A stretch of 64,000 bases of DNA from Mitsuaria sp. WAJ17 (GTDB lineage Bacteria > Pseudomonadota > Gammaproteobacteria > Burkholderiales > Burkholderiaceae_C). Shown here in pieces: positions 10,401 to 23,732 of this stretch. Location: contig NZ_JACJUG010000016.1 in the NCBI RefSeq assembly GCF_014174515.1, positions 62,001 through 126,000 of the forward strand, given 5' to 3'. How positions within the stretch are numbered: position 1 is the first letter of the stretch; the number at the start of each line of letters is the position of its first letter. Under the pieces are notes generated by a model. The model did no database searches. It was given only the letters and a program-made list of their open reading frames with translations, and was not told the DNA's origin. Position numbers and translations under genes: made by a program.

Positions 10401-13400
10401 CGGCTTCAGCCCCGCGGCAAGCAGTCGATGAGCCAGGCGGTTGGCCGCCGAATTGAAGGAGGCGAAGTCCAGCGCCCGGACCTCATCGCGCAAGGCCAGG
10501 GCCTTCGGGCTGCGCGCGACCTGCCGCTCGAACAGCTCATGGATGCAGGCGTCCCGCTCATGCGGCGAGGCCGTGGCGTTCCAGTCGAACAGCACTCGCT
10601 GGCGCTGCGCCGGGCTGAGCGCGCTGTAGGACGCCAGCGGAGCGGCCGGGCGGCCGGTGCACTCGTCCAGCAGCGCGTCCCAGGCCTCCAGCCAGGCCTC
10701 TGCGGTCTCGCGGGCAAAGAGGGCCGTGGCATGGCTGAGCGTGGCCTGCAGGGTCTTGCGCCCGGCGGCGTCCATGCGCTCGCGCAGGCTCAGCATCAGG
10801 TCCATCTTGACGCTGGGGTTCTCCAGCACCAGGCGCTGCAGGCGCAGGCCGCCCATGGCCAGGACGGGCGGCTCGGCCAGCTGCAGGTCCAGCAGACAGT
10901 CGAAAATCGGGTTGCGCGACAGCTCGCGCGGCGCCACGCGGCTGGCGATGTCCTCCAGCTGGAAATGCGGATGCTCCAGGGCCTCCAGGCAGGTCTGGCG
11001 CACGGCTTGCGCGTACACGTCCAGAGGCATCTGCGCCTGCGGCCGGCAGCGGATGGGCAGCGTGCCCACGAACATGCCCACGGTCTGGTGCCAGGCTTCA
11101 TCGCCGCGGCCGGCATGGGGCGTACCGACCACGAGGTCCTCCTGGCCAGAGAGCTTGGCCAGCAGCAGGCTGAACACCACCAGATGGCCCATGTGCGGCG
11201 TCAAGCCCTGCTGCCGGCACCAGGCGTCGAAGCGGGCCAGGCGGTCCGCGTCCAGCGTGCGGTGGACTTCGGCGCCGGCGTAGGAGGCCTGCGCGGTGCG
11301 GGAAAAGTCGGTGCTCAGCGCTAGGCGCGGAGCATCGGCCAGTTGGGCAAGCCAGTGCGCGGTGTCCGCCTCACGCCGGGGGTGCTCGGCGGCCCAGGCA
11401 GAGAAGTCCCTGTATTGCAGCGGTTCCGGCCCCAGGGACTGCCCGTCCATCAGCTGGGCGAGTTCGGCCAGCAGGAGCCCCAAGGACAGGCCATCGCAGA
11501 CGCTGTGGTGGATGTCGATGCACAGCAGCCCACCCTCCCCCTCCTCGAACTCAAGCAGTTGGGCCCGCAGGAGCAGGTCTTGCTGCAGGTCGAAGGGCCG
11601 GATGAAGCGATGCACGGCGTCCAGCACCGCCTCGCGCCGCACGCGCCCCAGGCCCAGCTCGAAGGCGGAGGCCTCCACGGGCACTTGCATCAGCAGGCCC
11701 TCCTCCAGGCGGAAACGGGTGCGCAGGGCCTCGTGCCGCTCCAGCAGGCGGGTGATGGCCAGGCGCCAGGCCGGCACGTCCACGGGCCCGTCGAAGACAA
11801 AGGCCTGCGGCATGTTGTAGGCGATGCCGGGGGACGGCAGCATCTGATCGACGAAGAACAGGCGCTGCTGCGCCGCGGAGGCCGGGAAGCTAGCCAGCCG
11901 CGGCTGGCGCACGATGCCTGCCGGGAGTGCGGCCTGGGACGAGGCCTGGGTCAGGGCTTCCACATGCTCGGCCAGCGCCTGCAGCCGGGTGTGGGTGAAC
12001 AAGGCATCCAGCCCGACTTGCTTGCCGAAGGCTCTTTTCAGCTGCAGGGACATCTCGATCGCCAGCAGGGAATGACCGCCCAGCTCGAAGAAGTCATGCT
12101 CGCGACCGATCGGGCCCGCCGCGGGGAAGAAGCCCTGCCAGATGCGGGCGATGGCCGCCTCGGTCGCATCGACCGGCTCGACGTAGCAGCTGGCGGGCGC
12201 CAGGCGGTCCAGGTGCTCGGCCAGCTTGCGGCGGTCCAGCTTGCCGTTGACCGTCATGGGAATCTCGTCGATCACGGCGATCAGCGCAGGGACCATGTAG
12301 GCCGGCAGGAAGGCGGACAGCGCCTGCCTGAGCTGCGCGATCCCGGCCTCGCCGAAGTGCTCGGCGCCGTGCTCGGGCTGGACCACGGCGCATAGGGTCT
12401 TGTCGCCCCGCGCATCGACCCGGTCGAAGACGGACACCGCCTTGACCGGCGCCTTCTTGAGGATCCAGCTCTCGACCTCCCCGCATTCGATGCGGTGGCC
12501 GCGGATCTTCACCTGGTGGTCCGTGCGCCCCAGGTACTCCAGCTCGCCCCGCGAGGTCCAGCGGGCCAGGTCGCCCGAGCGATACATGCGCGGTCCGGCG
12601 CCGAAGGGGTTGTCCAGGTAGCGCTGGGCATTGAGCTCCGGCCGGTTCAGGTAGCCGCGGGTCACGCCCCAGCCGCCCACGTAGATCTCGCCGATCACGC
12701 CAGGCGGGCACAGCTGCTGGTGCGGGTCCAGCAGGTAGATGGTGTGGCTGTCCAGCGAGACACCGATGTTGGAGCACTGGCCGTTGGCGATGTCCTCGTC
12801 GCTCAGGCGCTTGTAGCTGGTGTGCACCGTGGTCTCGGTGATGCCGTACATATTGATCAGCACGGTCTCGGGGTACTTCTCGCGCCACCGGGCCAGGCGC
12901 CCCGGCAGCAGGGCTTCCCCGGCGAAGTTCACCCAGCGCAGGGCCAGTCGGTCCTCGCAGTCGGCATCGACATCGATGAAGCGATAGAAGGCCGTGGGCG
13001 TCTGGTTCAGCACCGTGATGCCTTCGTCGCGCACCAGGCGGCGAACGGCCAGGGTGTCGCGCGTGGTCTTCTTCGGGATGATCAGCAGGCTGCTGCCATT
13101 GAGCAGGGCGCCGAAGATCTCCCAGACCGACACATCGAAGGCATAGGAGTGGAACAGGGCCCAGCGGTCCTCGGGCGAGAAGTCCAGCTTGGGGTTGCCG
13201 TACAGCAGGGCGTAGAGGCAACGGTGCTCGACCATCACGCCCTTGGGGCTGCCCGTGGTCCCCGAGGTGTAGATCAGGTAAAGCAGGTCCGAGGGCTCGT
13301 TGCATTCCGCCAGCACCGCGTCAGCGGGGCCATGAGCGCCGATGTCCTCGATCAGCGGCAGACCCTTGGCACGCAGTGCCTCGAACAGGGCGGCCTTGTC

Positions 13401-15182
13401 CTGAACCACAGGAGGCTGAGTGATCAGGCAGCGGGGCTGGCAATCCGAGAGGATGAAGTCCAGGCGCTCGTCGGGGCAGTCCGGCTCTATGGGCACATAG
13501 GCCGCGCCCGCCTTGATGACGGCCAGCAGGGCCACCACCATGTCGAAGGATCGATCCATCAGCAGCGCCACGAACTCGTTGCGGCCGACGCCCTGCTCGC
13601 GCAGATGCGCCGCCAGCCCGTTCACCCGACGCGCCAGCTCGTGGTAGCTCAGGCGCCGGCCCTCGTGGACCAGGGCGGTGCGTTCGCCCATGCGAGCTGC
13701 CGTCTCTTCGAAGACGCTGCCGATGGGGCGCATGTCCTGCAAGCCTATCGTGGCCGGCCAGGCGCAAAGCTGCGCCGCCTGGGCGGCACTCAGCAGGGAC
13801 ATCTCGCGCAGCCGCGCCTGCGGCTTGGCCACGATGTGGGTGATGAGCTGCAGCAGCTGATCGCGCCAGCGCTCCAGCGTCTCGCGCCGGAACAAGGCCG
13901 TGGCGTAGTCCAGCTTGAAGACAATGTCCTCGCCGCGCTCGAGCGCCTCCAGGGACAGGTCGAACTGGGAGCGCGCACGATCGAAGGCCTGGGGCGTGAA
14001 CTGCAGCGCATGCTCGCCGAAGCTGTCCAGCGTGCGCACCTGCAGCACGAACAGGGTGTCGAACAGGGGATTGCGCGCAGCATTACGCCGGATGCCCAGC
14101 TTCTCCACCAGATGCGAGACATCGCAGTCGGCATGCTCGATGCAGGCATGGGTCGCCGCCTTCACCTCGTGCATGAAGTCCGTGAAGCGCAGCTCGGCCC
14201 GCGGCCGCGTGACGACCGGCAGCGTGTTGACGAACATGCCCGGGACCTCGCGCAGCTCCGGCAGCGGCCGGCCCAGCACGGGCGTGGCGATGGTGATGTC
14301 CTCCTGCCCGCTGAGCTTGGACAGAAACAGGGCATAGACCGCCATCAGCCCGGCATGCAGGGTCAGCTTCTCCGCACGGACCAGGGACTTCAACGGCGCG
14401 GCCAGGGCGCCCAGCGAGAACTCCAGCGTAGCGCCGAGGAAGTCCTTGCGCTCCGGCCGGTCGAAGTCCAGGGGCAGCTCCAGCAGGGGCGAAGGCTGGG
14501 CCAGGGCCTGCAGCCAGTACTGCTCATGCGCCTTGAAGGCCGGCAATTCCTGCTGGCGGCGGGCCCAGGCCACGTAGTCGAGATACTGAAAGCGCGGCGC
14601 AGGCAAGACCTGACCCTGGTAGAGCCGGGCCAGCTCGCTGTTGATGAGGCCGGCCGAGAAGCCGTCGCCGATGAGGTGGTGGCTGTCGAAGACGACGAAG
14701 CTCCCCTCCTCCGTCGTCACCAGCGCGCAGCGCATCTGGCAGGGCTGGGTCAGGTCGAAAGGCCGGATGAAGTGCCGCAGCCAGGCGTCCAGGTCGGCGT
14801 GGGCCAGCTGCGCCTGCTCCAGCTCGAAGTTCACCGCTTCGGGCGCATGCACGCGCTGCACGATGTCGCCCTCCTCCATCACGAAGGAGGTGCGCAGGAT
14901 GTCATGCCGCCGGACCAGCTGCCGCAGGCAGGCCTGCACCTTGTCTGGCGACAGCTCGCCCTCCACCCGCAGGACCTCGGGCAGGTTGTAGGCGATGTCC
15001 TTCTGCCCGTTCATCTGGCACAGCAAGTAGATGCGGCGCTGCGCCGCCGACAGCGGACCGCTGCGCGCCCGCGAGGCCTGCAGGCCTGCCGGCATGCCAG
15101 CCCCCTCGCCCATCGGGCGGCCTCCCTGCGCCTCCTTCTTGCGCAGGATCTTGCTGATCAGGTCTTTCTTGCTGACATCCAT
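1473..15182 (-). CDS. four-module nonribosomal peptide synthetase with terminal thioesterase
   Basis: A 4569-residue synthetase. Order from the N-terminus: C1 (HHLIGDG near 167), A1 (487–985), PCP1 (Ser1038), C2 (HHSVCDG near 1224), A2 (1543–2040), PCP2 (Ser2092), C3 (HHIVSDG near 2286), A3 (2618–3110), PCP3 (Ser3166), C4 (3240–3690), A4 (3700–4185), PCP4 (Ser4247, GGNS) and thioesterase (GHSIGG, Ser4381). Pocket codes read against GrsA are A1 DVWNNAMVHK (Thr-like, weak), A2 DAQDLGVVDK (Gln), A3 DVWHFSLVDK (Ser) and A4 DVMCMGAVCK (unassigned). C4 has HHLVVDH and an N-terminal FHYLSRTAGD, close to the dual epimerisation/condensation signature. The ATG at 15182 (MDVSKKDLISKI) is preferred to a TTG at 15257 because the extra residues are low-complexity. 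The Lys/Ile-rich N-terminus may dock to the upstream PKS, which lacks a thioesterase. The product is unknown. Confidence 0.95.
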   Translation of the reverse strand: MDVSKKDLISKILRKKEAQGGRPMGEGAGMPAGLQASRARSGPLSAAQRRIYLLCQMNGQKDIAYNLPEVLRVEGELSPDKVQACLRQLVRRHDILRTSFVMEEGDIVQRVHAPEAVNFELEQAQLAHADLDAWLRHFIRPFDLTQPCQMRCALVTTEEGSFVVFDSHHLIGDGFSAGLINSELARLYQGQVLPAPRFQYLDYVAWARRQQELPAFKAHEQYWLQALAQPSPLLELPLDFDRPERKDFLGATLEFSLGALAAPLKSLVRAEKLTLHAGLMAVYALFLSKLSGQEDITIATPVLGRPLPELREVPGMFVNTLPVVTRPRAELRFTDFMHEVKAATHACIEHADCDVSHLVEKLGIRRNAARNPLFDTLFVLQVRTLDSFGEHALQFTPQAFDRARSQFDLSLEALERGEDIVFKLDYATALFRRETLERWRDQLLQLITHIVAKPQARLREMSLLSAAQAAQLCAWPATIGLQDMRPIGSVFEETAARMGERTALVHEGRRLSYHELARRVNGLAAHLREQGVGRNEFVALLMDRSFDMVVALLAVIKAGAAYVPIEPDCPDERLDFILSDCQPRCLITQPPVVQDKAALFEALRAKGLPLIEDIGAHGPADAVLAECNEPSDLLYLIYTSGTTGSPKGVMVEHRCLYALLYGNPKLDFSPEDRWALFHSYAFDVSVWEIFGALLNGSSLLIIPKKTTRDTLAVRRLVRDEGITVLNQTPTAFYRFIDVDADCEDRLALRWVNFAGEALLPGRLARWREKYPETVLINMYGITETTVHTSYKRLSDEDIANGQCSNIGVSLDSHTIYLLDPHQQLCPPGVIGEIYVGGWGVTRGYLNRPELNAQRYLDNPFGAGPRMYRSGDLARWTSRGELEYLGRTDHQVKIRGHRIECGEVESWILKKAPVKAVSVFDRVDARGDKTLCAVVQPEHGAEHFGEAGIAQLRQALSAFLPAYMVPALIAVIDEIPMTVNGKLDRRKLAEHLDRLAPASCYVEPVDATEAAIARIWQGFFPAAGPIGREHDFFELGGHSLLAIEMSLQLKRAFGKQVGLDALFTHTRLQALAEHVEALTQASSQAALPAGIVRQPRLASFPASAAQQRLFFVDQMLPSPGIAYNMPQAFVFDGPVDVPAWRLAITRLLERHEALRTRFRLEEGLLMQVPVEASAFELGLGRVRREAVLDAVHRFIRPFDLQQDLLLRAQLLEFEEGEGGLLCIDIHHSVCDGLSLGLLLAELAQLMDGQSLGPEPLQYRDFSAWAAEHPRREADTAHWLAQLADAPRLALSTDFSRTAQASYAGAEVHRTLDADRLARFDAWCRQQGLTPHMGHLVVFSLLLAKLSGQEDLVVGTPHAGRGDEAWHQTVGMFVGTLPIRCRPQAQMPLDVYAQAVRQTCLEALEHPHFQLEDIASRVAPRELSRNPIFDCLLDLQLAEPPVLAMGGLRLQRLVLENPSVKMDLMLSLRERMDAAGRKTLQATLSHATALFARETAEAWLEAWDALLDECTGRPAAPLASYSALSPAQRQRVLFDWNATASPHERDACIHELFERQVARSPKALALRDEVRALDFASFNSAANRLAHRLLAAGLKPQQRVALCLDRGVDQMVALMATLKAGAAYVPLDPDYPPARLRHMLADSQAGVLLYHGRTQALVAQLGAEQAIDLDAHALQALRWPETNPVRADNGADPSRLAYLIYTSGSTGQPKGVAIEHRQAAHLAHALACQAYGGADALAGLRLGLNASLAFDASVQQWLMLGYGASLHLLSKDQRLDMDRLAQCIVGWELQGLDFTPGLLAALLEARPGLKLPRVLLVGGEAIDQALWMRLQACEGCDIFNVYGPTETTVDTVMCRIRDAGPLPVLGRPLLNTRAYVLDERQQPVPLGAAGELCIAGEGVGPGYLNQPELTAQRFLPDPFVAAPAGQPAPRLYRSADRARWRADGQLEYLGRLDFQVKLRGLRIELGEIENRLLAQPGLREALVVLHEASSLLAYVVPAAGASVDVEALRAALSQDLPDYMVPGRFLLLDALPRLPNGKLDRHALPVPDEQGEALAPDQAPQGALEQQLSRLWCEVLRCTELGRHDNFFERGGHSLLAVQLVSRVRSALNVHVVINDLFAHPTLASFAGAVRRAARALVQAIPCADRGQVLPASPTQQRLWFLSQLPEVARAYAIVGGVSLHGEIDHGALCAAFERVVARHESLRTGFVVDAGRVVQQIRPPQQSGARPLLRCLDLRAKTLSQAQSQAQLQAELDRVACAAFDLENGPLLRASLVQTAEYEHTLIVALHHIVSDGWSLDLLMRELVALYAAYVQADADLGSDPLPALPLQFADYAAWQQQLVSSEALEAQARYWTQQLQGSPVLIELPTDRPRPHAQRFEGAALPLALGSGLSAQLRELALRHGCTLYVTLLASWALLLSRLSGQSDLVIGTPVAGRQHRDTESLIGCFVNTLALRLRLDGSATVGTLLRETQTLVLEAQAHQDLPFEQVVERLQPPRSTAHTPLFQCLFAWQPASSEALAMTGVRATPLTPNWPRSAKLDLSLLLQDGADGIVGELEYACALFDAGSMERHARCWRQLLQAMVANDEAQIANLPLLGEDERRLLLQDWNATQTPFPEQLCIHELVEQQARRTPSRVALVDGTLTLSYEALNGAANQLARHLRSLGVGPDQRVALCLARGHQLVLALLATLKAGGAYVPLDPDYPAERLAYMRQDCQPVLTLVHGATRDLLAPQAQGPMLDLDRDAAAWAALGTQDLPPAALGLGSRHLAYVIYTSGSTGRPKGAMNEHRAVVNRLLWMREAYAITPQDRILQKTPYGFDVSVWEFFLPLICGARLVLARPGGHKDPLYLSELLLEEAISCLHFVPSMLQVFLDQTERRHYPGLRRVFCSGEALPAALVSRFHERFAEVELHNLYGPTEAAVDVTAWHCRPGATQDFIPIGRPIANTRTYILDARLQPVPIGVTGELYLGGVQVGRGYWNRPELSAERFLADPFAPQDDARMYRTGDLARFLPDGRIQYLGRNDFQVKLRGLRIELGEIEASLCAVDGVREAVVLAREDQAGGPRLVAYYTCTGGVPLDPAVLRAALSCALPDYMVPSAFVHMASFALSSNGKLDRQALPAPQAEAAVQRAFEAPQGETEILLQQLWSAVLQCPPMGRHDNFFELGGHSLLALSLMQGLRQAGLHIDIRELLGAPTLAQMAAAVSRGARPQLVPEPLIPEGCSRITPEMLPLLRLSQDEIDRITSRVPGAAANVQDIYPLAPLQEGLLFHYLSRTAGDVYGLPMLMAFDSRERLDAFVAAMAEVVRRHDVLRTSILWEEASQPVQVVWRQAPLQLEMLPAAGEGDRDVARRLSAHLDPAHCRLDIRQAPMMRAVVAEDPANGRWLMQALLHHLVVDHTTMEQMVAEVMACMRGQALPRPRPFRDFVAQSRAGVMEAEHQAFFRTLLQDINEATAPYGLLEIPPGAVAQEGVRELTPDLAQRLRQGASRLGVSAATLMHLAWALVLGRLAQQERVVFGTVLFGRMQGGEGADRALGLFINTLPMVVELGAQTVRDGAQAVHRLLNSLMRHEHASLALAQRCSGVAAPAPLFTALLNYRHSSRSADATSLFGPGVEVLSSPERSNYPVGLCVDDLGDGFRLSAQVHGGIDAQRLCGYLVTVLEQLVQALATAPGTLLQDLDMIGEEERRLQLQDWNATAAAWPSEACLHALVEAQVLRTPQAPAVVSGAVRLSYAQLNARANRLAHRLIQLGVGPDERVAVCLDRCADMAVAVLATLKAGGAFVPMDPHLPARRIGDILRDCEPRVVLVHTPTSASLASLLPPGAACLDLDRDAAQWAQASPENPHGVPVRAGHLAYVIYTSGSTGVPKGVMIEHRGWCNLSTDMIARGAVDGHSRLAQALSFSFDVFPMDFGMSLCAGASLHVMQRDALLSGAAFAGYVAREQITHACLSPAFLAALPEDLTLPTLRYLMAGGEALPEAQSRRWSQGRRFVNAYGPTEITVCATTHACRPEQSGPPPIGRPIANTRAHVLDARLRPVPLGVVGELYIGGAGVARGYLNRPTLTAASFIPDPFSPEAGARLYRTGDLVRRLENGELQYIARCDFQVKIRGYRVELGEVEAQLSQLPGVRHAVVLAQGEPTQKQLQAFIACEVEPDLAALRALLAQRVADYMVPQTLVWLAALPLTPNGKVDRQALACLGEQEGAGRLAPAGGKRGPLSTTEVRLHAQWCQLLGLPPQAIGCDDDFFSLGGNSLGVIRMIAFLQREFDMAVPVEALFRHRSVRELARHLEGQQGLERRLPSPVVALGPKGQAGLLPVFCVPGVHGHALGFQALAQAMPGHALYALEPLDLQARQLAPLDGVESLCAAYLQAIRQVQPRGPYRLLGHSIGGLIALRLAALLEQAGETVEGVGLLDSHPDRIPAPVVGQSPFDADHVHRIFSKFEDYLGCTLDLEPEGLAQMSESERIFHLATRLADHRIIEVQDQAFVRAYLQRRQQHEACLATLAQAGQGPRYRGRLALFKAQQQDGPAAPDHGWGQRHAGALQVFEVPGSHEGLISAHHAPVLGQVLTKWQAQT
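8738..8752 (+). repeat. GCAAGACCTGACCCC word, exact
   Basis: Within the NRPS gene at the start of the C3 domain, read on the coding strand as GQVLP (DRGQVLP). The match extends further, through CGGTCG, with the copy in zipA. Confidence 0.75.
14603..14616 (+). repeat. GCAAGACCTGACCC word, exact
   Basis: Within the C1 domain of the NRPS gene; read on the coding strand as GQVLP. Confidence 0.75.
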
Positions 15183-15362
15183 GGGTTGACTCGTGGGCGG
15201 TGGTCGAGCCGCCGGGCGGCGGCGGGCGAAGGGCGGCACGGTAGACCTTGCAGGCAAGGCAGGCCGTGAGGCCTCCGGGGCAGGACGAAGGAAGAGGCGG
15301 AAGGCGGCGGGCGTGCCGTCTTCCGCCGGGGCGTGGGCCCGGGCTTGGGGCTGAGCGCAGGC

Positions 15363-21836
<6,474 letters not shown>

Positions 21837-21837
21837 A

Positions 21838-22368
21838 TCATGCACCTCGTTTTATTTCACGCAGCTGGAGTTGGTAGAAGAGCTTCTCTGCGACAGTGAT
21901 CAACATGAATGGCAGGGCCCCTGCCAGGTTTTCGTTGCCTTTGAAGGTCCAGGCAATGGGCAGGCAGGCTGCGTAGACCAGCAGCAATAGCCAGGAATAG
22001 CGCTTGTGTTTGATCCCGGCCGCCGTGCTGGGATGGAAAAGGCCAGCATCCTGGCTCAGCAGCCAGATGAAGCCGACCAGAAGAATGGTCACGAACATCC
22101 CCACCTCACCGAGATAGAGGAAGAAGGCGCTGAGCCCGTCAAAAGGTGACAGCAGCAGCGAGGCCGCAAAGACGAAGAAAACGTTTGTAGCGAAGAAAAG
22201 CGGCGTGTAGGCCACCCGCAGCGCTCTCAGCAGCAGCAGGGCCGCCAGGGCGCATGCGCCCGCCACCAGGATGCGCTGCGTCATGTCCAGACCCAGAGCC
22301 CGGATGGCAACGAACACCAGCAGCGGCACGATTTCAAGAAGAAACAGGAATCGCGACAATTTGCGCAT
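21838..22368 (-). CDS. hydrophobic membrane protein, first gene of the PKS–NRPS cluster
   Basis: A 176-residue protein that I do not recognise. It is strongly hydrophobic, with roughly five or six membrane segments (about residues 7–27, 32–50, 55–75, 82–105, 125–142, 150–165). It begins MRKLSRFLFLLEIVPLLVF, with positive charges before the first segment, and ends with a basic tail (LQLREIKRGA). Its TGA stop is separated from the PKS ATG by one nucleotide, so the two are probably translationally coupled. That position suggests a role linked to the assembly line, such as export, membrane anchoring or self-protection, but nothing in the sequence shows a transporter motif. It is the only accessory gene in the cluster. 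Confidence 0.75.
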   Translation of the reverse strand: MRKLSRFLFLLEIVPLLVFVAIRALGLDMTQRILVAGACALAALLLLRALRVAYTPLFFATNVFFVFAASLLLSPFDGLSAFFLYLGEVGMFVTILLVGFIWLLSQDAGLFHPSTAAGIKHKRYSWLLLLVYAACLPIAWTFKGNENLAGALPFMLITVAEKLFYQLQLREIKRGA

Positions 22369-22405
22369 GATTCACCCATTCAATAGTTCATTGGGCAGGG
22401 GCCCT

Positions 22406-22433
22406 CTTACAGAATGCGGCAGGCCTTTGTTAA
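22406..22433 (-). promoter_or_regulatory. candidate sigma-70 promoter of the PKS–NRPS operon
   Basis: Read on the minus strand: TTAACA (-35, five of six), a 16-nt spacer, then TGTAAG (-10, four of six). Transcription would begin about 30 nt before the membrane-protein start codon. The stretch is clearly more A+T-rich than the flanking genes. Prediction by eye only. Confidence 0.4.
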
Positions 22434-22748
22434 GCTCTACCTATCCGGCGGCAAGAACGAGTGAGCCGGGATGCGCAACATTATTCCGCGCGAGCAATGG
22501 GGGATTTAAAAAACCACACTGTTCTTCCGGACGGCTTGTCAAATCCGGCCTTTCAAAGCTGAAGCCCTTGAAAACCGAGAATTAGCGCCCCACCCCTGCC
22601 TGTTTCAGGCGGACGACCGCCGCATCCCGGGAGCGACAGCAGCGGGCGAACCGGCCGTCCTGGCAGCGTTTTCCCTGCCCCGGTTTTTGAGCTGGATCGC
22701 AGGAATGCGTTGGCAGGGCAACACCTTGCGAGACTTCGTGAAAGAAGT

Positions 22749-22763
22749 CCTTCACCCTGAAGG
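22749..22763. repeat. 15-bp palindrome CCTTCA-CCC-TGAAGG
   Basis: A perfect 6-bp inverted repeat with a 3-nt centre, about 100 nt before the mshA start codon. It could be an operator half-site pair for the pilin operon or a short hairpin. No T tract follows, so it is not an obvious terminator. Confidence 0.4.
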
Positions 22764-22861
22764 TCGAAAGCCGATACCGTGAGCACACATCCGGTCTAGG
22801 AGTGGAGGCGTGGGCCGTCACGCCGGATGTCAGGCCTGGCCTGAATCACGGAGCTATCCGC

Positions 22862-23245
22862 ATGCGCAAGAACAATCAAGCTGGTTTCACCCTCATCGAG
22901 CTGGTGATGGTGATCGTCATCCTGGGCGCCCTGGCAGCCATCGCCCTACCCAAGTTCGTCGATTTCGGCAGCGATGCCAAGGCCGCCGCCGTGCAGGGTG
23001 TCGCCGGCGCCCTGAGCTCGGCCTCCGCCATCAACTACGCCGAGCGCAAGGCCAAGGGCACTGGTGCGGGCGTCAAGATCGTGGACTGCGACGACGTCAA
23101 GAAGGCCCTGCAGGCCGGCGATGTGCCGTCCGGCTACACCATCACCACGCCGGCCCCCGTGGGCGCCGATGCCACCAAGGCCGACTGCGTGGTGAACGGC
23201 CCCAGTGGCGCCAGCGCCGCCTTCACGGCGACCGGCATCCTCTGA
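22862..23245 (+). CDS. mshA: MSHA-type major pilin
   Basis: A 127-residue type IV prepilin. The short basic leader MRKNNQAG ends in Gly, and FTLIELVMVIVILGALAAIA follows, giving a prepilin-peptidase site (G/F) with Glu at mature position 5 and a hydrophobic alpha-1 stem. Two cysteines (in VDCDD and KADCV) frame a likely C-terminal disulfide loop. The ATG is preferred to an earlier GTG (22802) because GGAG lies 8 nt upstream and because it gives a normal 8-residue leader. As the first and largest-stemmed pilin of the set it is probably the major subunit MshA, but MshB cannot be excluded; only one gene of this type is present. mshC begins at the last base of its stop codon. Confidence 0.85.
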   Translation: MRKNNQAGFTLIELVMVIVILGALAAIALPKFVDFGSDAKAAAVQGVAGALSSASAINYAERKAKGTGAGVKIVDCDDVKKALQAGDVPSGYTITTPAPVGADATKADCVVNGPSGASAAFTATGIL

Positions 23246-23703
23246 TGAGCTCAGCGGCCCGCCGTGCCGCGGCGGGCTTCACGCTGGTCGAGCTGATCAT
23301 CACCCTGGTGCTGGTCGCTGCACTGGCGGTCTATGCCGCACCGAAGTTCGCCGATCTCGACGGCTGGCGGCTGCGGGCCTTTGGCGACGACCTGCGCTCC
23401 CGCTGCCTGGAAGTGCAAAGCCTGGCCATCAACCAGCGCCGGGCCATCGTCGCCACTTTCAGCAGCACGGGCGCCACATTCGCCTATGGTGACGGCACGC
23501 CGCTGACCCCGGTCAGTTGCCCGGCCCGCAACAGTCCCTGCCTGAGCCTGGGCAGCCCCGTGAGCGCGACGTTCTTTGCGACCAGCACCGGGCTCACCAG
23601 CACCTCCAGCGGCAGTGCCCTTGATCTCACGGTCAGCCACGGCAGCCACAGCAAGCGCTACCGTCTTGAAAACGAAACGGGCCTCTTTCACGCGCTTCCT
23701 TGA
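23245..23703 (+). CDS. mshC: MSHA minor pilin MshC-like
   Basis: A 152-residue prepilin-like protein. Leader MSSAARRAAAG is followed by FTLVELIITLVLVAALAVYA: a Gly/Phe cleavage site, Glu at +5 and a hydrophobic stem. The C-terminal half is Ser/Thr-rich and carries two close cysteines (SCPARNSPC). The ATG shares one base with the mshA stop codon, so the two are translationally coupled. Its size and position straight after the major pilin match MshC, a minor pilin of the MSHA tip or priming complex. The C-terminal sequence itself is not diagnostic. Confidence 0.8.
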   Translation: MSSAARRAAAGFTLVELIITLVLVAALAVYAAPKFADLDGWRLRAFGDDLRSRCLEVQSLAINQRRAIVATFSSTGATFAYGDGTPLTPVSCPARNSPCLSLGSPVSATFFATSTGLTSTSSGSALDLTVSHGSHSKRYRLENETGLFHALP

Positions 23704-23732
23704 AGCGCCGCGACAGGCCCGCCTGCACTAGC

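Larger units (their letters stand above)
22369..22861. other. divergent intergenic region between the biosynthetic cluster and the pilin operon
   Basis: The longest non-coding stretch of the window (493 bp), with noticeably lower G+C than its flanks. It must hold the promoters for the leftward PKS–NRPS operon and, unless transcription reads through, the rightward mshA operon. Visible items are the leftward promoter candidate, a short hairpin GCCTG-TTT-CAGGC (22598–22610) without a T tract, and the palindrome at 22749–22763. I could not identify a convincing rightward -35/-10 pair, and a sigma-54 GG-N10-GC element was looked for and not found. No ORF here has coding character. Confidence 0.7.

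Noticed and set aside
15183..15257. 25-residue N-terminal extension of the NRPS from a TTG codon
   Set aside because: Arg/Pro-rich, no ribosome site; the ATG at 15182 gives a normal docking-like N-terminus.
12495..15269. 924-codon plus-strand ORF opposite the first NRPS module
   Set aside because: Same reason: low-complexity translation opposite an unmistakable C-A-PCP module.
22670..22740. Possible sigma-54 promoter (TGGCAG…TTGC) before mshA
   Set aside because: The GG and GC are separated by 14 nt, not the required 10.
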